Shown: one piece after another, positions 44,777-54,972 of the stretch
Layout of the letters: the number at the start of each line of letters is the position of its first letter
How positions within the stretch are numbered: the first letter of the stretch is position 1
Assembly: GCF_000346485.2 (NCBI RefSeq)
Contig: NZ_KQ976354.1
Span: 5,608,997 to 5,672,996 of the forward strand
Length of the DNA: 64,000 bases
Direction: 5' to 3'
DNA from: Scytonema hofmannii PCC 7110
Lineage (GTDB): Bacteria; Cyanobacteriota; Cyanobacteriia; Cyanobacteriales; Nostocaceae
The notes under the pieces: generated by a model
What the model was told of the DNA's origin: nothing
What the model saw: the letters and a program-made list of their open reading frames with translations, nothing else
Database searches by the model: none
Made by a program: the position numbers and the translations under genes

Positions 44777-47110
44777 ATGAGAAAGTTAGTTGTCCTAAAA
44801 CTAGATGGCGATTTAGAGGTGGGAGTGCGGGTGACGCTGGAGATTGGGTTTGAAGGTTTTCGCCCCAGTACAGAAATCTCCGGACAACTGCCTCCAAATC
44901 CAGATATGGCAACTTCCCTTAACCAGTGGCAGTCAACCTATGGTAGTCTGTGGAAATTTACCCGCATCAAAGCTAAAAAAATTGTTTACGATGGTTCCAT
45001 CAGCCAGCGACGCGAGGAGTGCGACAAGTTAACTAGTGAGTTGCGATCGCTCCTGAATAACTGGTTGCTGGCAGAGTCTTTTCGTTCTGTCAGGGAAAAA
45101 TGCCTCAAACACTTAATGCCAGAGGACGAAGTCAGGGTATTGATTCGCACTGCTTCGGTGCAGCTAAAAAAACTTCCCTGGCATTTATGGGATTTAGTGG
45201 ATCGGGATTATCCAAAAGCTGAAGTCGCCTTGAGCGTTCCTCAATCAGAACAAGTGGCAGATGCATTGGAGGCAACTTCCTTTAGAAAGAAAATTAGAAT
45301 TTTGGCGATTTTGGGCGATAGTGATGGTATTGATGTGAAGCAAGACCGCCAGTTACTAGAAAAATTACCCGGTGCTGCTACGAGTTTTTTGGTAAAGCCT
45401 CAACGTCAAGACATCAACGATGAGTTGTGGAAACAACCCTGGAATATCTTATTTTTCGCCGGTCATAGCAAGAGCGAGGGTGACACTGGTTGCATCTATA
45501 TTAATGAGACAGATAAATTAACAATTGATGAACTTAGGTATGCCCTGAAACATGCTGTTGCCAAGGGGTTACAATTAGCGATTTTCAACTCCTGTGATGG
45601 ATTGGGATTAGCGCGAGAACTACAAGATTTGCAGATTCCGCAAATTATTGTCATGCGGGAGCCAGTGCCAGACTTAGTGGCTCAAAAATTTTTAAAGTAT
45701 TTTCTGGAGGTTTTTTCATCAGGACAGTCTATATATGCTGCAGTTCGCATTGCCAGAGAAAGGCTCAAAGGAATAGAAAAGGAATATCCTGGTGCAACTT
45801 GGTTACCAGTGATTTGCGAACATCCTACCGTAGTGCCAATGACGTGGTCAAAGTCTCAATGGTTTTTCAATACACGTCACCTGAGAACCTTGCTACTTGT
45901 GAGCCTGCTGCTAACTACTGGTGTACTGGGGATAAGATACCAAGGAGGGTTGCAAACATCGGAGTTGTTCTTTTATGACAGACTTATGCGATCGCGTCCC
46001 CAGGAAAAGCAAGATTCGCGCCTGTTGATAGTCACTGTCACCGAAGATGATTTGAAACTAAAAGAACAGCAACAAGGAAAAGGGTCGCTCTCAGATATAG
46101 CACTGGCGCGGCTGTTGGAAAAACTTGTACAGTTCCAACCGCGAACCATTGGCTTGGATATCTATCGTGATGAGCCATCACAATCCAACCAAGCTTCTTT
46201 AGCGACTCGGCTAAAAACAGATGACAAGTTCTTTGCGATTTGCAAAGTAAAAGATCGCACAAAAGACCATCCGGGAATTTCACCTCCCTTAGGGGTGCCG
46301 TCAGAACGCCAAGGATTTAGTGATACTGTCCCAGACTCAGACGGCTTTCTGCGTCGCCATTTATTGGCAATGCAACCAGCAGATCCAACATCCCCATGTA
46401 CTGCACCCTACGCCCTTAACGCTCAACTCGCATTCCACTACCTAGAGAAGGAGGGGATTTTTGCCAAATACAGTCCCCAAGGGGATTTGCAGCTAGGCAA
46501 CGTTGTATTTAAGCGGTTGCGGTCTCACATGGGTGGCTATCAACAAGTGGATACAGAGGGCTATCAAATATTGCTCAATTACCGCTCTTACCGAGGTTCT
46601 CCTTTAGAAATTGCCCCCAAAGTTACACTGACAGATGTTCTTAGGAATAAGGTCAACCCGGAACAAGTCAAAGATCGAATTGTCCTCATTGGTACTACTG
46701 CTCCAAGCTTCCGTGATTATCTTCTTACACCATACATGACCAAGCAGGGGTTTTACCAGGAAATACCAGGGGTCATTCTGCAAGCACAAATGGTGAGTCA
46801 AATCGTAAGTGCGGTGAAAAATGGACGACCTTTATTATCAGTTTTGCCTGTTTGGGGTGAAGTGTTATGGATTTGGAGTTGGTCGGTGGTTGGAGGAGCA
46901 ATTGCTTGGCGCTATCGGTCAGGACTAAACCTCATACTAGTGGGTGGAGGCGCAATAGGCGTTTTATACGTTCTTTGCTTTATTCTCTGTTGCCAAGGGG
47001 TCTGGGTTCCCCTCGTTCCATCAGCTTTACTTCTCACAGTTACTGGCGGTGCTGTAGCGATCTACCTCACTTCACAACCAAGTCAGCGACAACTGATTTC
47101 TACAACTTGA
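44777..47110 (+). CDS. CHAT-CHASE2 membrane protein
   Basis: 777 residues from the ATG at 44777 (ribosome site CAGGAG); an earlier ATG at 44744 overlaps DUF1822. The N-terminal half has a CHAT-like caspase fold: ILFFAGHSKSEG provides the histidine, and LAIFNSCDGLGLARELQ the cysteine. A membrane helix (about 375-395) is followed by an extracytoplasmic CHASE2 domain (FYDRLMRSRPQEKQDSRLLIVTVTEDDL...) and three C-terminal membrane helices (about 695-770). It couples a possible protease to an external sensor; ligand and substrate unknown. Confidence 0.85.
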   Translation: MRKLVVLKLDGDLEVGVRVTLEIGFEGFRPSTEISGQLPPNPDMATSLNQWQSTYGSLWKFTRIKAKKIVYDGSISQRREECDKLTSELRSLLNNWLLAESFRSVREKCLKHLMPEDEVRVLIRTASVQLKKLPWHLWDLVDRDYPKAEVALSVPQSEQVADALEATSFRKKIRILAILGDSDGIDVKQDRQLLEKLPGAATSFLVKPQRQDINDELWKQPWNILFFAGHSKSEGDTGCIYINETDKLTIDELRYALKHAVAKGLQLAIFNSCDGLGLARELQDLQIPQIIVMREPVPDLVAQKFLKYFLEVFSSGQSIYAAVRIARERLKGIEKEYPGATWLPVICEHPTVVPMTWSKSQWFFNTRHLRTLLLVSLLLTTGVLGIRYQGGLQTSELFFYDRLMRSRPQEKQDSRLLIVTVTEDDLKLKEQQQGKGSLSDIALARLLEKLVQFQPRTIGLDIYRDEPSQSNQASLATRLKTDDKFFAICKVKDRTKDHPGISPPLGVPSERQGFSDTVPDSDGFLRRHLLAMQPADPTSPCTAPYALNAQLAFHYLEKEGIFAKYSPQGDLQLGNVVFKRLRSHMGGYQQVDTEGYQILLNYRSYRGSPLEIAPKVTLTDVLRNKVNPEQVKDRIVLIGTTAPSFRDYLLTPYMTKQGFYQEIPGVILQAQMVSQIVSAVKNGRPLLSVLPVWGEVLWIWSWSVVGGAIAWRYRSGLNLILVGGGAIGVLYVLCFILCCQGVWVPLVPSALLLTVTGGAVAIYLTSQPSQRQLISTT

Positions 47111-47123
47111 GGCATAATTAAAG

Positions 47124-47903
47124 ATGAAATTGTCTGTGCAAAAGATTCAACTTTCCCTCGCCATCAGTTTAATACTCCTTAGCTGTACACAAGTGCAGGC
47201 ACAGCTTAGACATCCCACAAGACAATTAAACCGATCGTTGATTTTCGCAGCGCCGCCCCCACCATCAGACATTGGGGAACCAGGTAAGCGATCGGAAGCA
47301 GGTAGCCGTGGCTGTGGTCAGGACGTGAATGAGTCCGTGACTTCTGTTTCTCAAAAGCGGCTCACAGCCTTAGCCCCTGTTTATTCAAAGTCAGAATTAG
47401 TGTTTGGAACAACGATTGCCGAGCGTCCCAGTTTTTGGTTCTATGTTCCTTATTCGTCGTCCTTTGCGTATGGAGAATTTGTGCTGGAAGATGAAGCACA
47501 AAATCAGAATATATACAAAGTTGCTTTGACGGGGGCACCAGGAGTGATTAGCCTTCGCTTGCCATCAAAAGCAGTACCTCTAGAAATTGGCAAGAAGTAT
47601 CGTTGGTATTTTAACATCTACTGTAAGAAGGATAATAAAATTATTGCTGATGTTGAAGGGTACGTAAAACGGGAGCAACTGAACTCTGCTCTGAAAACTC
47701 AATTAGAAAAAGCGACACCAAGTCAGCGCGTAGCCCTTTATGGTACTAATGGTATTTGGTATGAGGCGCTGAGTACTGCTGTCCAATTGCGTCGCACTCA
47801 ACCGCAAGAAACTTCTTGGGCGGCGCTGTTGCAAACTGTTGGTTTGAGTGATGTGGCAACTGAACCAAAAGTGGAGTGCTGCAACTTAGAAAATCAGCAG
47901 TGA
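47124..47903 (+). CDS. DUF928 family secreted protein
   Basis: 259 residues. A signal peptide (about 1-27, with LLSCTQVQAQ) precedes the typical DUF928 pattern: GSRGCG, then LTALAPV, FGTTIAERPSFWFYVPY, KYRWYFNIYCK. It is the last gene of the sigma/DUF1822/CHASE2 set and converges with the FhaN gene with only 9 bases between stops. Function unknown; envelope-localised by inference. Confidence 0.88.
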   Translation: MKLSVQKIQLSLAISLILLSCTQVQAQLRHPTRQLNRSLIFAAPPPPSDIGEPGKRSEAGSRGCGQDVNESVTSVSQKRLTALAPVYSKSELVFGTTIAERPSFWFYVPYSSSFAYGEFVLEDEAQNQNIYKVALTGAPGVISLRLPSKAVPLEIGKKYRWYFNIYCKKDNKIIADVEGYVKREQLNSALKTQLEKATPSQRVALYGTNGIWYEALSTAVQLRRTQPQETSWAALLQTVGLSDVATEPKVECCNLENQQ

Positions 47904-47912
47904 AGTTCAACA

Positions 47913-50900
47913 CTAACTTGCCCTGCAATCCGGTTGAGTAAACCAAGGACTTTGAGGCGTGGTGATGGGAGAATGTGCTATGAAGACGACTTCCCCTTTT
48001 TCGTTTCGCATCCAACCAGTCGCTTCTACAATCCGTTCTGGTATGGCGGTAGTTGTTTTGCTGGTAACAGATGGACTATTGCGGTTATCACTGCGAGAAT
48101 TGAGAGTAATTAAATCTACTTGTACTGCATCAGTGCTGAGGGTCTCGCCCGCATTAGGAGGTAAGCCGCCGCGTCCAGTGATGATAAATTGGCTCTTAGC
48201 TACAGTTCCACCCGCAGTACAGCTTTGTGCTACTTCAGTATCAACTGGTACTGATGGCAAATTGACTAAGCTACTATTGGGGTCGATATCGGGTGTGTTG
48301 AGTTCTATAGTGCCACTTAAAGAAGGGTTCGTTCGCGAAATTGCTGTGATATCGTTTGTTAGTAATTGACTGGAGTTTAAATCAGGACGCAACTTCTCAA
48401 GCTCTTGCCGACTCAGAGGTGTAATTCCAAAAATATTAGTAGCATTAATTGTGATTTTCCCACCACTGCCAGTAAACGCATTAGCAGTGATGTCATTATT
48501 TCCATTAGGGTTAGCAACGATGAAGCCATTAGGGGCATTGATAGTAATGTTGCCACCGTTTCCACCATCCTGCTGTGCAGTTCCAGCAGTGGCAGTGATG
48601 CTGCTGTTGTTACGCAGTAGTAGAATATCTCTGACATTGAGGATGATATTGCCACCTTCACCAAATGTGGTTTCAGCCGAGAGAGTTCCTTTATTGTCCA
48701 AACGGATGGATCGAGCAGTAACTTTTATGTCGCCTGCATTAGCAGCTTCATTACCTTGAACCCGAACAAACAAGCCACTGGCAGGACTATCATTTGAAAA
48801 TACGTCCCTACTGTCAGATATAGCAAATTGATCTCCAAAGGTAGGAGTGGGAGCGCTACCAGAGATAGTGATGCTGTCAGTGGAATTGACAGTGATGTCA
48901 CCTGCTTTTCCGCTGCTGAAGGCTGTGGTAAGAAGTTGCCCACCGCTAGTAACCTCAAGGGTTTTGGCATTAACAGTGATATTCCCGCCACGAAAGGCAT
49001 TTCTAGTTTGTGTACTCAAAAGCGCTCTATCCGATATGCGTAAGGCATCAGTATTAATTACGATATCACCGCTTTGACCAGTAGCTGTTTCAACCGTGTT
49101 AGTAAATAACCCACTAGAGTATGGTAAGCCATCTAGCTGAACCCCAGAAATGCTGACAGAATCAGATGCATTGATCTGAATATTTCCCGCCGCCCCCTGT
49201 CCAACGGTGCTAGCGTTCAATCGAGCGCCATCAGTCATAAAGAGCGACTCAGCCTCAAGATAGATGTTGCCGCCATCGCCCTCTGCTTTAAAAAAGCCCA
49301 CTTGGCTACCGATAGAGCTGTCCGTGAGAGAGACTGCGTCTTTAACCTGCACCGATATGTTGCCAGCATCCCCCAGCCCATCGGTTATGGTACTAAGCCC
49401 AGTATCATCAGTCATCAAAAGCGATCCAGCCTTAATCTGGATATCACCACCATCGCCCTTGGCTGTAGAGCTTACGCCGCTGCTGATATAGCTGTAGCCA
49501 GAGAGAGAGACAGTGTCTTTAACCTGCACCGATATGTTGCCAGCATTTCCCGTTCCAAACGTGCCAGAGCTTATTTGCGCTCCAGACTTGACTCTTAAAC
49601 GAGGATCAGCAGTCATCAAGAGCGACCCTGCCTCGATGTGGATGTCACCACCATCACCCACTGCTCTATAGTTTTCACCAAAAAAGTTCACAAAGCTGTT
49701 GATGTAGCTGGTTGTAAGAGAGAGTTCGTCCTCAACCTGGACGGATATGTTACCAGCATTCCCCCTTCCATCGGTGCTGACAGTCACAATAGCTTCATCA
49801 GCCATAGTGAGCGACCCAGCCTTAATATGGATGTCACCACCATTGCCCACAGTTCTAGAACCTACAATGCTGTCGATAGAGCTGTCTTTGAGAGAGACCG
49901 CGCCCTCAATCTGAACGGATATGTTACCACCATTCCCTTGGCCTGGGGGGACGCCTCTTTTCTCAGAACGAGTCGTGCTGGCACTCAGTTGCGCTTCACT
50001 CATGGTGAGCGAGCCAGCTTTGATTTGGATGTTGCCACCATTGCCCATGGCTAAATAGTTTGCAGAACTGTCGATATAGCTTTGGCTTGAGAGAGAAACC
50101 TCGTCTTCAACGTGGATGGATATACTGCCAGCACTCCCCTGTCCAACGGTGCTAGCTCTTAGCCTAGCGCCATCAGTCATAGAGAGCGACCTACCTTGGA
50201 TGTTGATACTACCACCATTACCAGTGGCATCAAGATTTACATTGTTTTCAATTCTACTTGATTGCTCTATTTTGATTGCCCCTGTAGCATTGAGCGTAAT
50301 ATCTCCCGCAACAGAGCCAACTAACCCTAAACTTTCTCCTATACCAGCAAGAAGCTTACTTCCTCCTAAAATATTTAAGTTCTGGGCATTGACTACAATA
50401 TTACCTCCACCTCCGGCAGTCACATCAACTTCAGATCCATTGGTAAGTGATACATTTGCTCGGGCTACACTATCAGGAAAACTTAAACTTAAATTGTTGC
50501 CATTCACATTCAACCCTACTGTTCCCTCTCCTACCAATCCTCCCAACTCAACTCGACCACCAGGTGCAAATAAAATTCCGTCATCCAAATTCACTTCACT
50601 GCTTACGAGTGCCAAAGTTTTACCAGACTGCACCTGCAAACCAACGGGGTCACCACTACTATTGAATGCGGAGGATTGATTGAGAATATTTCCTCCTGGA
50701 TTCCTCCCATATTGCAAACCAATGGGCGCACTTATAGTCAGCAAGGACGTGGTTTGTCCAGAAGTGGCATTGAACTCAAACCCATCTGAAAATTCTAGAC
50801 TACTTGCCGTACTTGCTAAAAAAGAACCGCCGATATCAAGACGAGCATTCTGTCCAAAAATAATCCCATTGGGGTTAATCAGAAATAGGTTAGCTGTACC

Positions 50901-51221
50901 ATTAGCGCGGATCAACCCATCAATATTAGAAATAGACTTACCCGTTACCCGACTGATGATATTCTGAATATCCACAGCATTATTGAAGAAAGCAGTGCCG
51001 CCATTCGGAGCAGAAAACTCCCCAAAGCTGTGGAACAAGTTGCTTCCTGCTTGAGTTCCTCCAGTAATATTGAAGGTGCTACCCTCTCTTGTAACGCTGG
51101 AATTATTAGGTAGAGTGCTATCGGGCGTAATTTGGGCAAGAGCACAATTTGCAGAGAAAATGCTTGTACCACATATCGCAATTCTTAAGAACCAGCGCCA
51201 ACGAGTACTCATCTCGGACAT
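47913..51221 (-). CDS. two-partner-secretion exoprotein (FhaN/TpsA type)
   Basis: About 1102 residues from the ATG at 51221 (an in-frame ATG at 51254 is the alternative). Signal peptide about 1-30, then the TPS/haemagglutinin N-terminal domain (about 33-165) with [47 protein letters not shown]. The rest is parallel-beta-helix sequence with tandem blocks of about 65 residues (GNGGDIHIKAGSLTM ... SVQVEDEVSL). The C-terminus CTAGG..., FIITGRGGLP and WFTQPDCRAS is shared with the other FhaN genes here. It would be exported by a TpsB pore, none of which is in the window. Possible adhesin; no haemagglutinin activity can be inferred. Confidence 0.9.
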   Translation of the reverse strand: MSEMSTRWRWFLRIAICGTSIFSANCALAQITPDSTLPNNSSVTREGSTFNITGGTQAGSNLFHSFGEFSAPNGGTAFFNNAVDIQNIISRVTGKSISNIDGLIRANGTANLFLINPNGIIFGQNARLDIGGSFLASTASSLEFSDGFEFNATSGQTTSLLTISAPIGLQYGRNPGGNILNQSSAFNSSGDPVGLQVQSGKTLALVSSEVNLDDGILFAPGGRVELGGLVGEGTVGLNVNGNNLSLSFPDSVARANVSLTNGSEVDVTAGGGGNIVVNAQNLNILGGSKLLAGIGESLGLVGSVAGDITLNATGAIKIEQSSRIENNVNLDATGNGGSINIQGRSLSMTDGARLRASTVGQGSAGSISIHVEDEVSLSSQSYIDSSANYLAMGNGGNIQIKAGSLTMSEAQLSASTTRSEKRGVPPGQGNGGNISVQIEGAVSLKDSSIDSIVGSRTVGNGGDIHIKAGSLTMADEAIVTVSTDGRGNAGNISVQVEDELSLTTSYINSFVNFFGENYRAVGDGGDIHIEAGSLLMTADPRLRVKSGAQISSGTFGTGNAGNISVQVKDTVSLSGYSYISSGVSSTAKGDGGDIQIKAGSLLMTDDTGLSTITDGLGDAGNISVQVKDAVSLTDSSIGSQVGFFKAEGDGGNIYLEAESLFMTDGARLNASTVGQGAAGNIQINASDSVSISGVQLDGLPYSSGLFTNTVETATGQSGDIVINTDALRISDRALLSTQTRNAFRGGNITVNAKTLEVTSGGQLLTTAFSSGKAGDITVNSTDSITISGSAPTPTFGDQFAISDSRDVFSNDSPASGLFVRVQGNEAANAGDIKVTARSIRLDNKGTLSAETTFGEGGNIILNVRDILLLRNNSSITATAGTAQQDGGNGGNITINAPNGFIVANPNGNNDITANAFTGSGGKITINATNIFGITPLSRQELEKLRPDLNSSQLLTNDITAISRTNPSLSGTIELNTPDIDPNSSLVNLPSVPVDTEVAQSCTAGGTVAKSQFIITGRGGLPPNAGETLSTDAVQVDLITLNSRSDNRNSPSVTSKTTTAIPERIVEATGWMRNEKGEVVFIAHSPITTPQSPWFTQPDCRAS

Positions 51222-51592
51222 TGCATCCCCCTCTAGGAAACAGCAGTTGCTCAACCTGTGTTTATGTCACACCACTAATATGGGTTTACTGATGGTCGAA
51301 GTAACCTCTGCCTTATTCTCAGTTTCAGGCATGGGAGTTTTACACAAAAGCCACGATTTCTTTACGAAACTTCAAGATAAACAAGAGAAAGAGCTAGGAT
51401 TATCACCCCAAAAAAACTCGGAGTAAATCAGAGAGCTTCCCAACTGGGTTCAATTAGAGGAACGTGCAACAAACCTGCAAGTATTAAGTTAATAAATTTT
51501 TGTAAAGAATGAAAAATTCTGTGTAAAACTCGCACCTCTCAAGTTGAGTAGTAGCAGGTGTTAACTTGAGACCCACTAATTCCTTCATTCAT
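51222..51592. other. intergenic between divergent FhaN and repeat-protein genes
   Basis: Apart from the alternative FhaN start, no gene seen. An inverted repeat TCAAGTT ... AACTTGA lies at about 51539-51568, just before the right-hand gene's ATG, of unknown meaning. Confidence 0.4.
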
Positions 51593-52675
51593 ATGTTCGA
51601 TCCTAATTTTTATCGCGCTGCCAATTCCGACTTAGCTGGTTTGACCAATGCTCAAGCCTTGTCTCACTTCCAGACTTATGGTCTTAACGAAGGTCGTCGC
51701 TTCTCACCACTCATTGATTTGAATTTTTATCGGGCTAGCAATTCCGACCTCTCCAACTTCAACAATAACCAATTGTTGACTCATCTGGAAAATTCCGGGA
51801 TAGCTGAGGGGCGCAGCTTTTCCCCACTTGTTGACCTCAACTATTACCGCGCTAAAAATAGTGATTTAGCTTCATTTAACAATGAGCAACTATTTAATCA
51901 TTTAAGAACCTACGGTGTCACAGAAAGTCGGAGATTTTCTCCAATTTTCAGTTTAACAGAGTATCAGACATTTAACTCTGACCTCAACAACTTAAGTTCT
52001 TCTCAACTTTTGAACCACTTTGAGATCTATGGTTTAAATGAAGGACGTCAGTTTTCCAACTTTTTCGAGATCAACTACTACCGTACTAACAACAGTGACT
52101 TGGCATCTTTTAATAATAGGCAACTGTTGGAGCATTTTGAAATTTATGGTTTGAATGAAGGGCGTAAGTCTTCACTCTTTTTTGATGCTGGCTACTACAA
52201 AGCAAATAACCCCGACTTAGCTTCTTTAAAAGGTATCTACTTACTGGAACACTTTCAGTCTTATGGTCTGTATGAAGGACGCTCTGCGACTATTGACTAT
52301 GCGGGAAACACCTTAAGTACTGCTCGCCAACTTCCCATCAGTTCACTTGAAACTCGCGTATATGAATCCGTTGGCTTGGGTGATACTAGCGACTATTATA
52401 GATTTGATTTAAATCAAGCTAGCGATGTAATTATAAGTGATTATGGCTACTCTAGGAGCGTACTTGAGGAAGTACTTGACAGCAATGGTCAAATTATCAG
52501 TTCTAAAAACTCTGGAATTATCTCACCTACTGCTACCAAGCTTACTATTGATGAATTAACGAGACAGCTTCTTGATTCATTGCAATTCATTTCATTAGCT
52601 CCTGGTACTTACTACTTACGCATTCAACCACAAGCTGGTAACACTAATTACTATTTTACCATTAGTACTTCATAA
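51593..52675 (+). CDS. repeat protein with C-terminal PPC-like domain
   Basis: 360 residues from the ATG at 51593 (a TTG at 51566 is in frame). Seven tandem units of about 39 residues share FDxNFYRAxNSDLAxFxNxQLLxHF and YGLNEGRxFSP (residues about 1-235). The C-terminal part (about 250-360) looks like a bacterial pre-peptidase (PPC) beta-domain: TSDYYRFDL ... SLAPGTYYLRIQPQAGNTNYYFTI. No signal peptide is obvious at this start. Probably secreted or envelope-associated; function unknown. Confidence 0.8.
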   Translation: MFDPNFYRAANSDLAGLTNAQALSHFQTYGLNEGRRFSPLIDLNFYRASNSDLSNFNNNQLLTHLENSGIAEGRSFSPLVDLNYYRAKNSDLASFNNEQLFNHLRTYGVTESRRFSPIFSLTEYQTFNSDLNNLSSSQLLNHFEIYGLNEGRQFSNFFEINYYRTNNSDLASFNNRQLLEHFEIYGLNEGRKSSLFFDAGYYKANNPDLASLKGIYLLEHFQSYGLYEGRSATIDYAGNTLSTARQLPISSLETRVYESVGLGDTSDYYRFDLNQASDVIISDYGYSRSVLEEVLDSNGQIISSKNSGIISPTATKLTIDELTRQLLDSLQFISLAPGTYYLRIQPQAGNTNYYFTISTS

Positions 52676-52722
52676 AGAAAGTTCGCGTCTTTGCTAAAAA
52701 TGAACAGTGCAGTTTGCGCTCA

Positions 52723-52864
52723 TCAACCCCCTGGCTGTTGCTTGAACGCACGGCAATCAGCTATTCTCTGCCAGGAAGTATTGCCACCACTGCCGTTGTT
52801 GCTAGCTGTAGTAGCAATCGCACTGCCGTTACGCATAAGGATTAAATCTCGCACATCTAACATA
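52723..52864 (-). pseudogene. FhaN exoprotein C-terminal scrap
   Basis: On the minus strand LDVRDLILMRNGSAIATTA ... GGN is joined to SWQRIADCRAF and a stop, compare SWQKTADCRAF at the end of the gene at 62972. Internal sequence is deleted and the 5' side is cut by the insertion at 52868. Confidence 0.8.
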
Positions 52865-52867
52865 ATA

Positions 52868-53172
52868 AGCTGTTCCACATCTAATTTGCATAAAATGGAA
52901 ATTAGATAAATTCGTGAATTACCGCTATGCCTGCCAAAGGATACCTGAGTCAATTACAAAAATAAAGGTTACAAAAAGCTCTATCAGAGAGTGACAATCC
53001 AAAATTGACACAGAAAATATTAATGTTATATCTCATCGAGTATTTAAATCGGTAGATGAACTAAAAAATTTATTAGATAGGTTGTTAAATCAGGGAGAAC
53101 TCATAATTGAATGGGGAAGAAGAATTAAAAACAAGGGTAATGCTGTTATTGCAAACTAAATGTGGAACAGCT
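52868..53172 (+). mobile_element. 305-bp IS remnant with inverted repeats and TA duplication
   Basis: Ends AGCTGTTCCACAT... and its complement match at about 21 of 23 bases, flanked by TA on both sides (52866-52867 and 53173-53174), as produced by IS630/Tc1-type elements. Inside, a plus-strand frame ending at about 53160 (HRVFKSVDELKNLLDRLLNQG, then IIEWGRRIKNKG) looks like the C-terminus of a transposase. Internally deleted, not autonomous. Confidence 0.65.
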
Positions 53173-53352
53173 TATCGCTGCTGACAGTTAACTTCGCCTC
53201 CCACAGGGCAGTTTTCGCACGGCGAACCTGTTCTTCCTGTGTCCGAAGTTCATTTTTGGGAATGAAGCCCCTTTGATCGAGAGCCTCAAGCTCTTGGAGT
53301 TTCGTTTCCTCGCCTTTTAGTTGTTCCTCAGCTTCGACAACTTTCTGGCGGT
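53173..53352 (-). pseudogene. fragment of a second HlyD-type adaptor gene
   Basis: The minus strand encodes KVVEAEEQLKGEETKLQELEALDQRGFIPKNELRTQEEQVRRA..., a coiled coil typical of membrane-fusion adaptors, out of frame with the intact gene that ends at 53359. No start or end. A decayed duplicate or the relic of a neighbouring gene. Confidence 0.55.
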
Positions 53353-53358
53353 TACGTG

Positions 53359-54870
53359 CTAAGGGTCTGCGATTAGCCTTGCTTTCCTTAAAAAGAATTG
53401 CAGTACAGTCTCTTCTCTAGAAACAATATCGGCTGTGCCTTGCATCCCCAACTGGACAGAACACTGTTTTTCGCCTTGATGTAAAGAAAGGTTCTCTGGC
53501 TCAATTGTCACTTCGTAAAAAGCGCCGACACCTGCTGCTTTTTGGGTTGTAGTTGGTGTAGGAGCAGCTGTAGTTGCACCATTAGCTTGAGGAGTGAATG
53601 CATCTGGGGAAATCGCCGTGACCTTACCTTTAAGAGTGCCGTAATCTGGATAAGGACAAGCCGAAACCCTCAAAAGTACTTTTTGTCCTTCTTTTAACTT
53701 ACTCTTTTCCTCAGATGCCACAGATGCTTTAACCACTAAAGGGACATCATTTGGGGCAATTTGAGCAATTTCCTCGCCAACACGTACAGTTTGACCGGGG
53801 TTTCGCAGATTCAGTTTAGAGATAATGCCATCCGCTGTGGCAGTGATGGCAGTCTGGCTGAGGTCGATTTTCACTTGCTGGAGTTCACGGATATCGCGCT
53901 CAAGCTGTTTGTAAATTTCAATACGTTGTTGGATAAGGGCGATGCGTTCTTTATCTGATGTGGCTAAGCTAGCTTTGCCTGTAGCTTTTTCTTGGGCAAT
54001 ACGTTGTGTGGCGATCGCAACTTCTGCGTTAGTGGGATTAAGGGCAGCCATTGCCTGTTGCCGTTTAGCAACCGAAGCAACAACCGCTTGTTTTAGGCGC
54101 TCAATTGTTTGTTTCTGTGCCTCAATTGCTGCTTTTTGTGACTCAACTGCTTGTTGTTGCTGATTAACAGCCAGTTGTGCTTCCTCAAATTGATCCACAG
54201 AAAGCGCTCCTTGTTTAGCTACTTTCTGATATCGGTCTCGCTTTGACTGAGCTGCTGTGAGAGTGGCACGAGTAGACCCTAATTTTGCTCGATCTGACCT
54301 TAAATCTGCAAAAGCTTTTTGCAATTCCTTCTGAGCCATTCTCACGTTCGCCTCAGCTTCTTGAACCTCGGTCATACTGGTAATTGTTTTGTCTTGATAC
54401 TCGCGAGTGCGACCGCTCAATTCAGCTTCAGCTGCAGCTATAACGCGGTTGCTCCGGTCGGTTTCGGCTCGAATTCGGCTATGGATAGCATCGAGCTGGG
54501 CATTAATTTGAACCAGTTGTAACCGAGACTGGTGGATATTGCTTTGCAGTTGACTTTTTTTGGTTTGAAGGCGGGAGTCATCGATACTGGCAATGATATC
54601 GCCTTTTTTGATAGCTTGATTTTCTTTGACCCAAACGCGCATCACCAGACCTTCACTTGCAGCCTGAACAATCCGCAATTCACCCGCCGGACGAACCACA
54701 GCTTGTCCTTTAACAGTGACTTTATATTTGGCAACAGCAGCAACCGGAAAAGCTAATCCAAGAACACAAAGGATAAACAATCCGCCGAAGGTCGTCCAAC
54801 GACTAATTGGTGGCAAAAATTCGTTTTCTTGAATTGGGGGCAGAAACTCGGAGTTGGAGTGACTCAGCAT
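53359..54870 (-). CDS. HlyD family membrane-fusion protein
   Basis: 503 residues. A short cytoplasmic N-terminus, one membrane helix (about 27-48), a biotinyl-lipoyl-like half (VVRPAGELRIVQAASEGLVMRVWVKENQAIKKGD), a long coiled-coil hairpin (about 100-335, Gln/Lys/Ala rich), the second lipoyl half (ADGIISKLNLRNPGQTVRVGE), and a beta-barrel end. It bridges the ABC exporter encoded directly upstream (54973-57195) to the outer membrane. Together they form a type I secretion system for double-glycine peptides. Confidence 0.92.
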   Translation of the reverse strand: MLSHSNSEFLPPIQENEFLPPISRWTTFGGLFILCVLGLAFPVAAVAKYKVTVKGQAVVRPAGELRIVQAASEGLVMRVWVKENQAIKKGDIIASIDDSRLQTKKSQLQSNIHQSRLQLVQINAQLDAIHSRIRAETDRSNRVIAAAEAELSGRTREYQDKTITSMTEVQEAEANVRMAQKELQKAFADLRSDRAKLGSTRATLTAAQSKRDRYQKVAKQGALSVDQFEEAQLAVNQQQQAVESQKAAIEAQKQTIERLKQAVVASVAKRQQAMAALNPTNAEVAIATQRIAQEKATGKASLATSDKERIALIQQRIEIYKQLERDIRELQQVKIDLSQTAITATADGIISKLNLRNPGQTVRVGEEIAQIAPNDVPLVVKASVASEEKSKLKEGQKVLLRVSACPYPDYGTLKGKVTAISPDAFTPQANGATTAAPTPTTTQKAAGVGAFYEVTIEPENLSLHQGEKQCSVQLGMQGTADIVSREETVLQFFLRKARLIADP

Positions 54871-54972
54871 GATAGTCTTATACCATTTTGGATTTTAGAT
54901 TTTGGATTGCCAAAGCTTTGTGAATAGCTACTTCTCCACTTCAATCTGTAGGAATCATTTTTCAAATCAGTA

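Noticed and set aside
48405..50679. Several plus-strand frames over the FhaN gene
   Set aside because: They are complementary-strand shadows of the repetitive beta-helix coding sequence.
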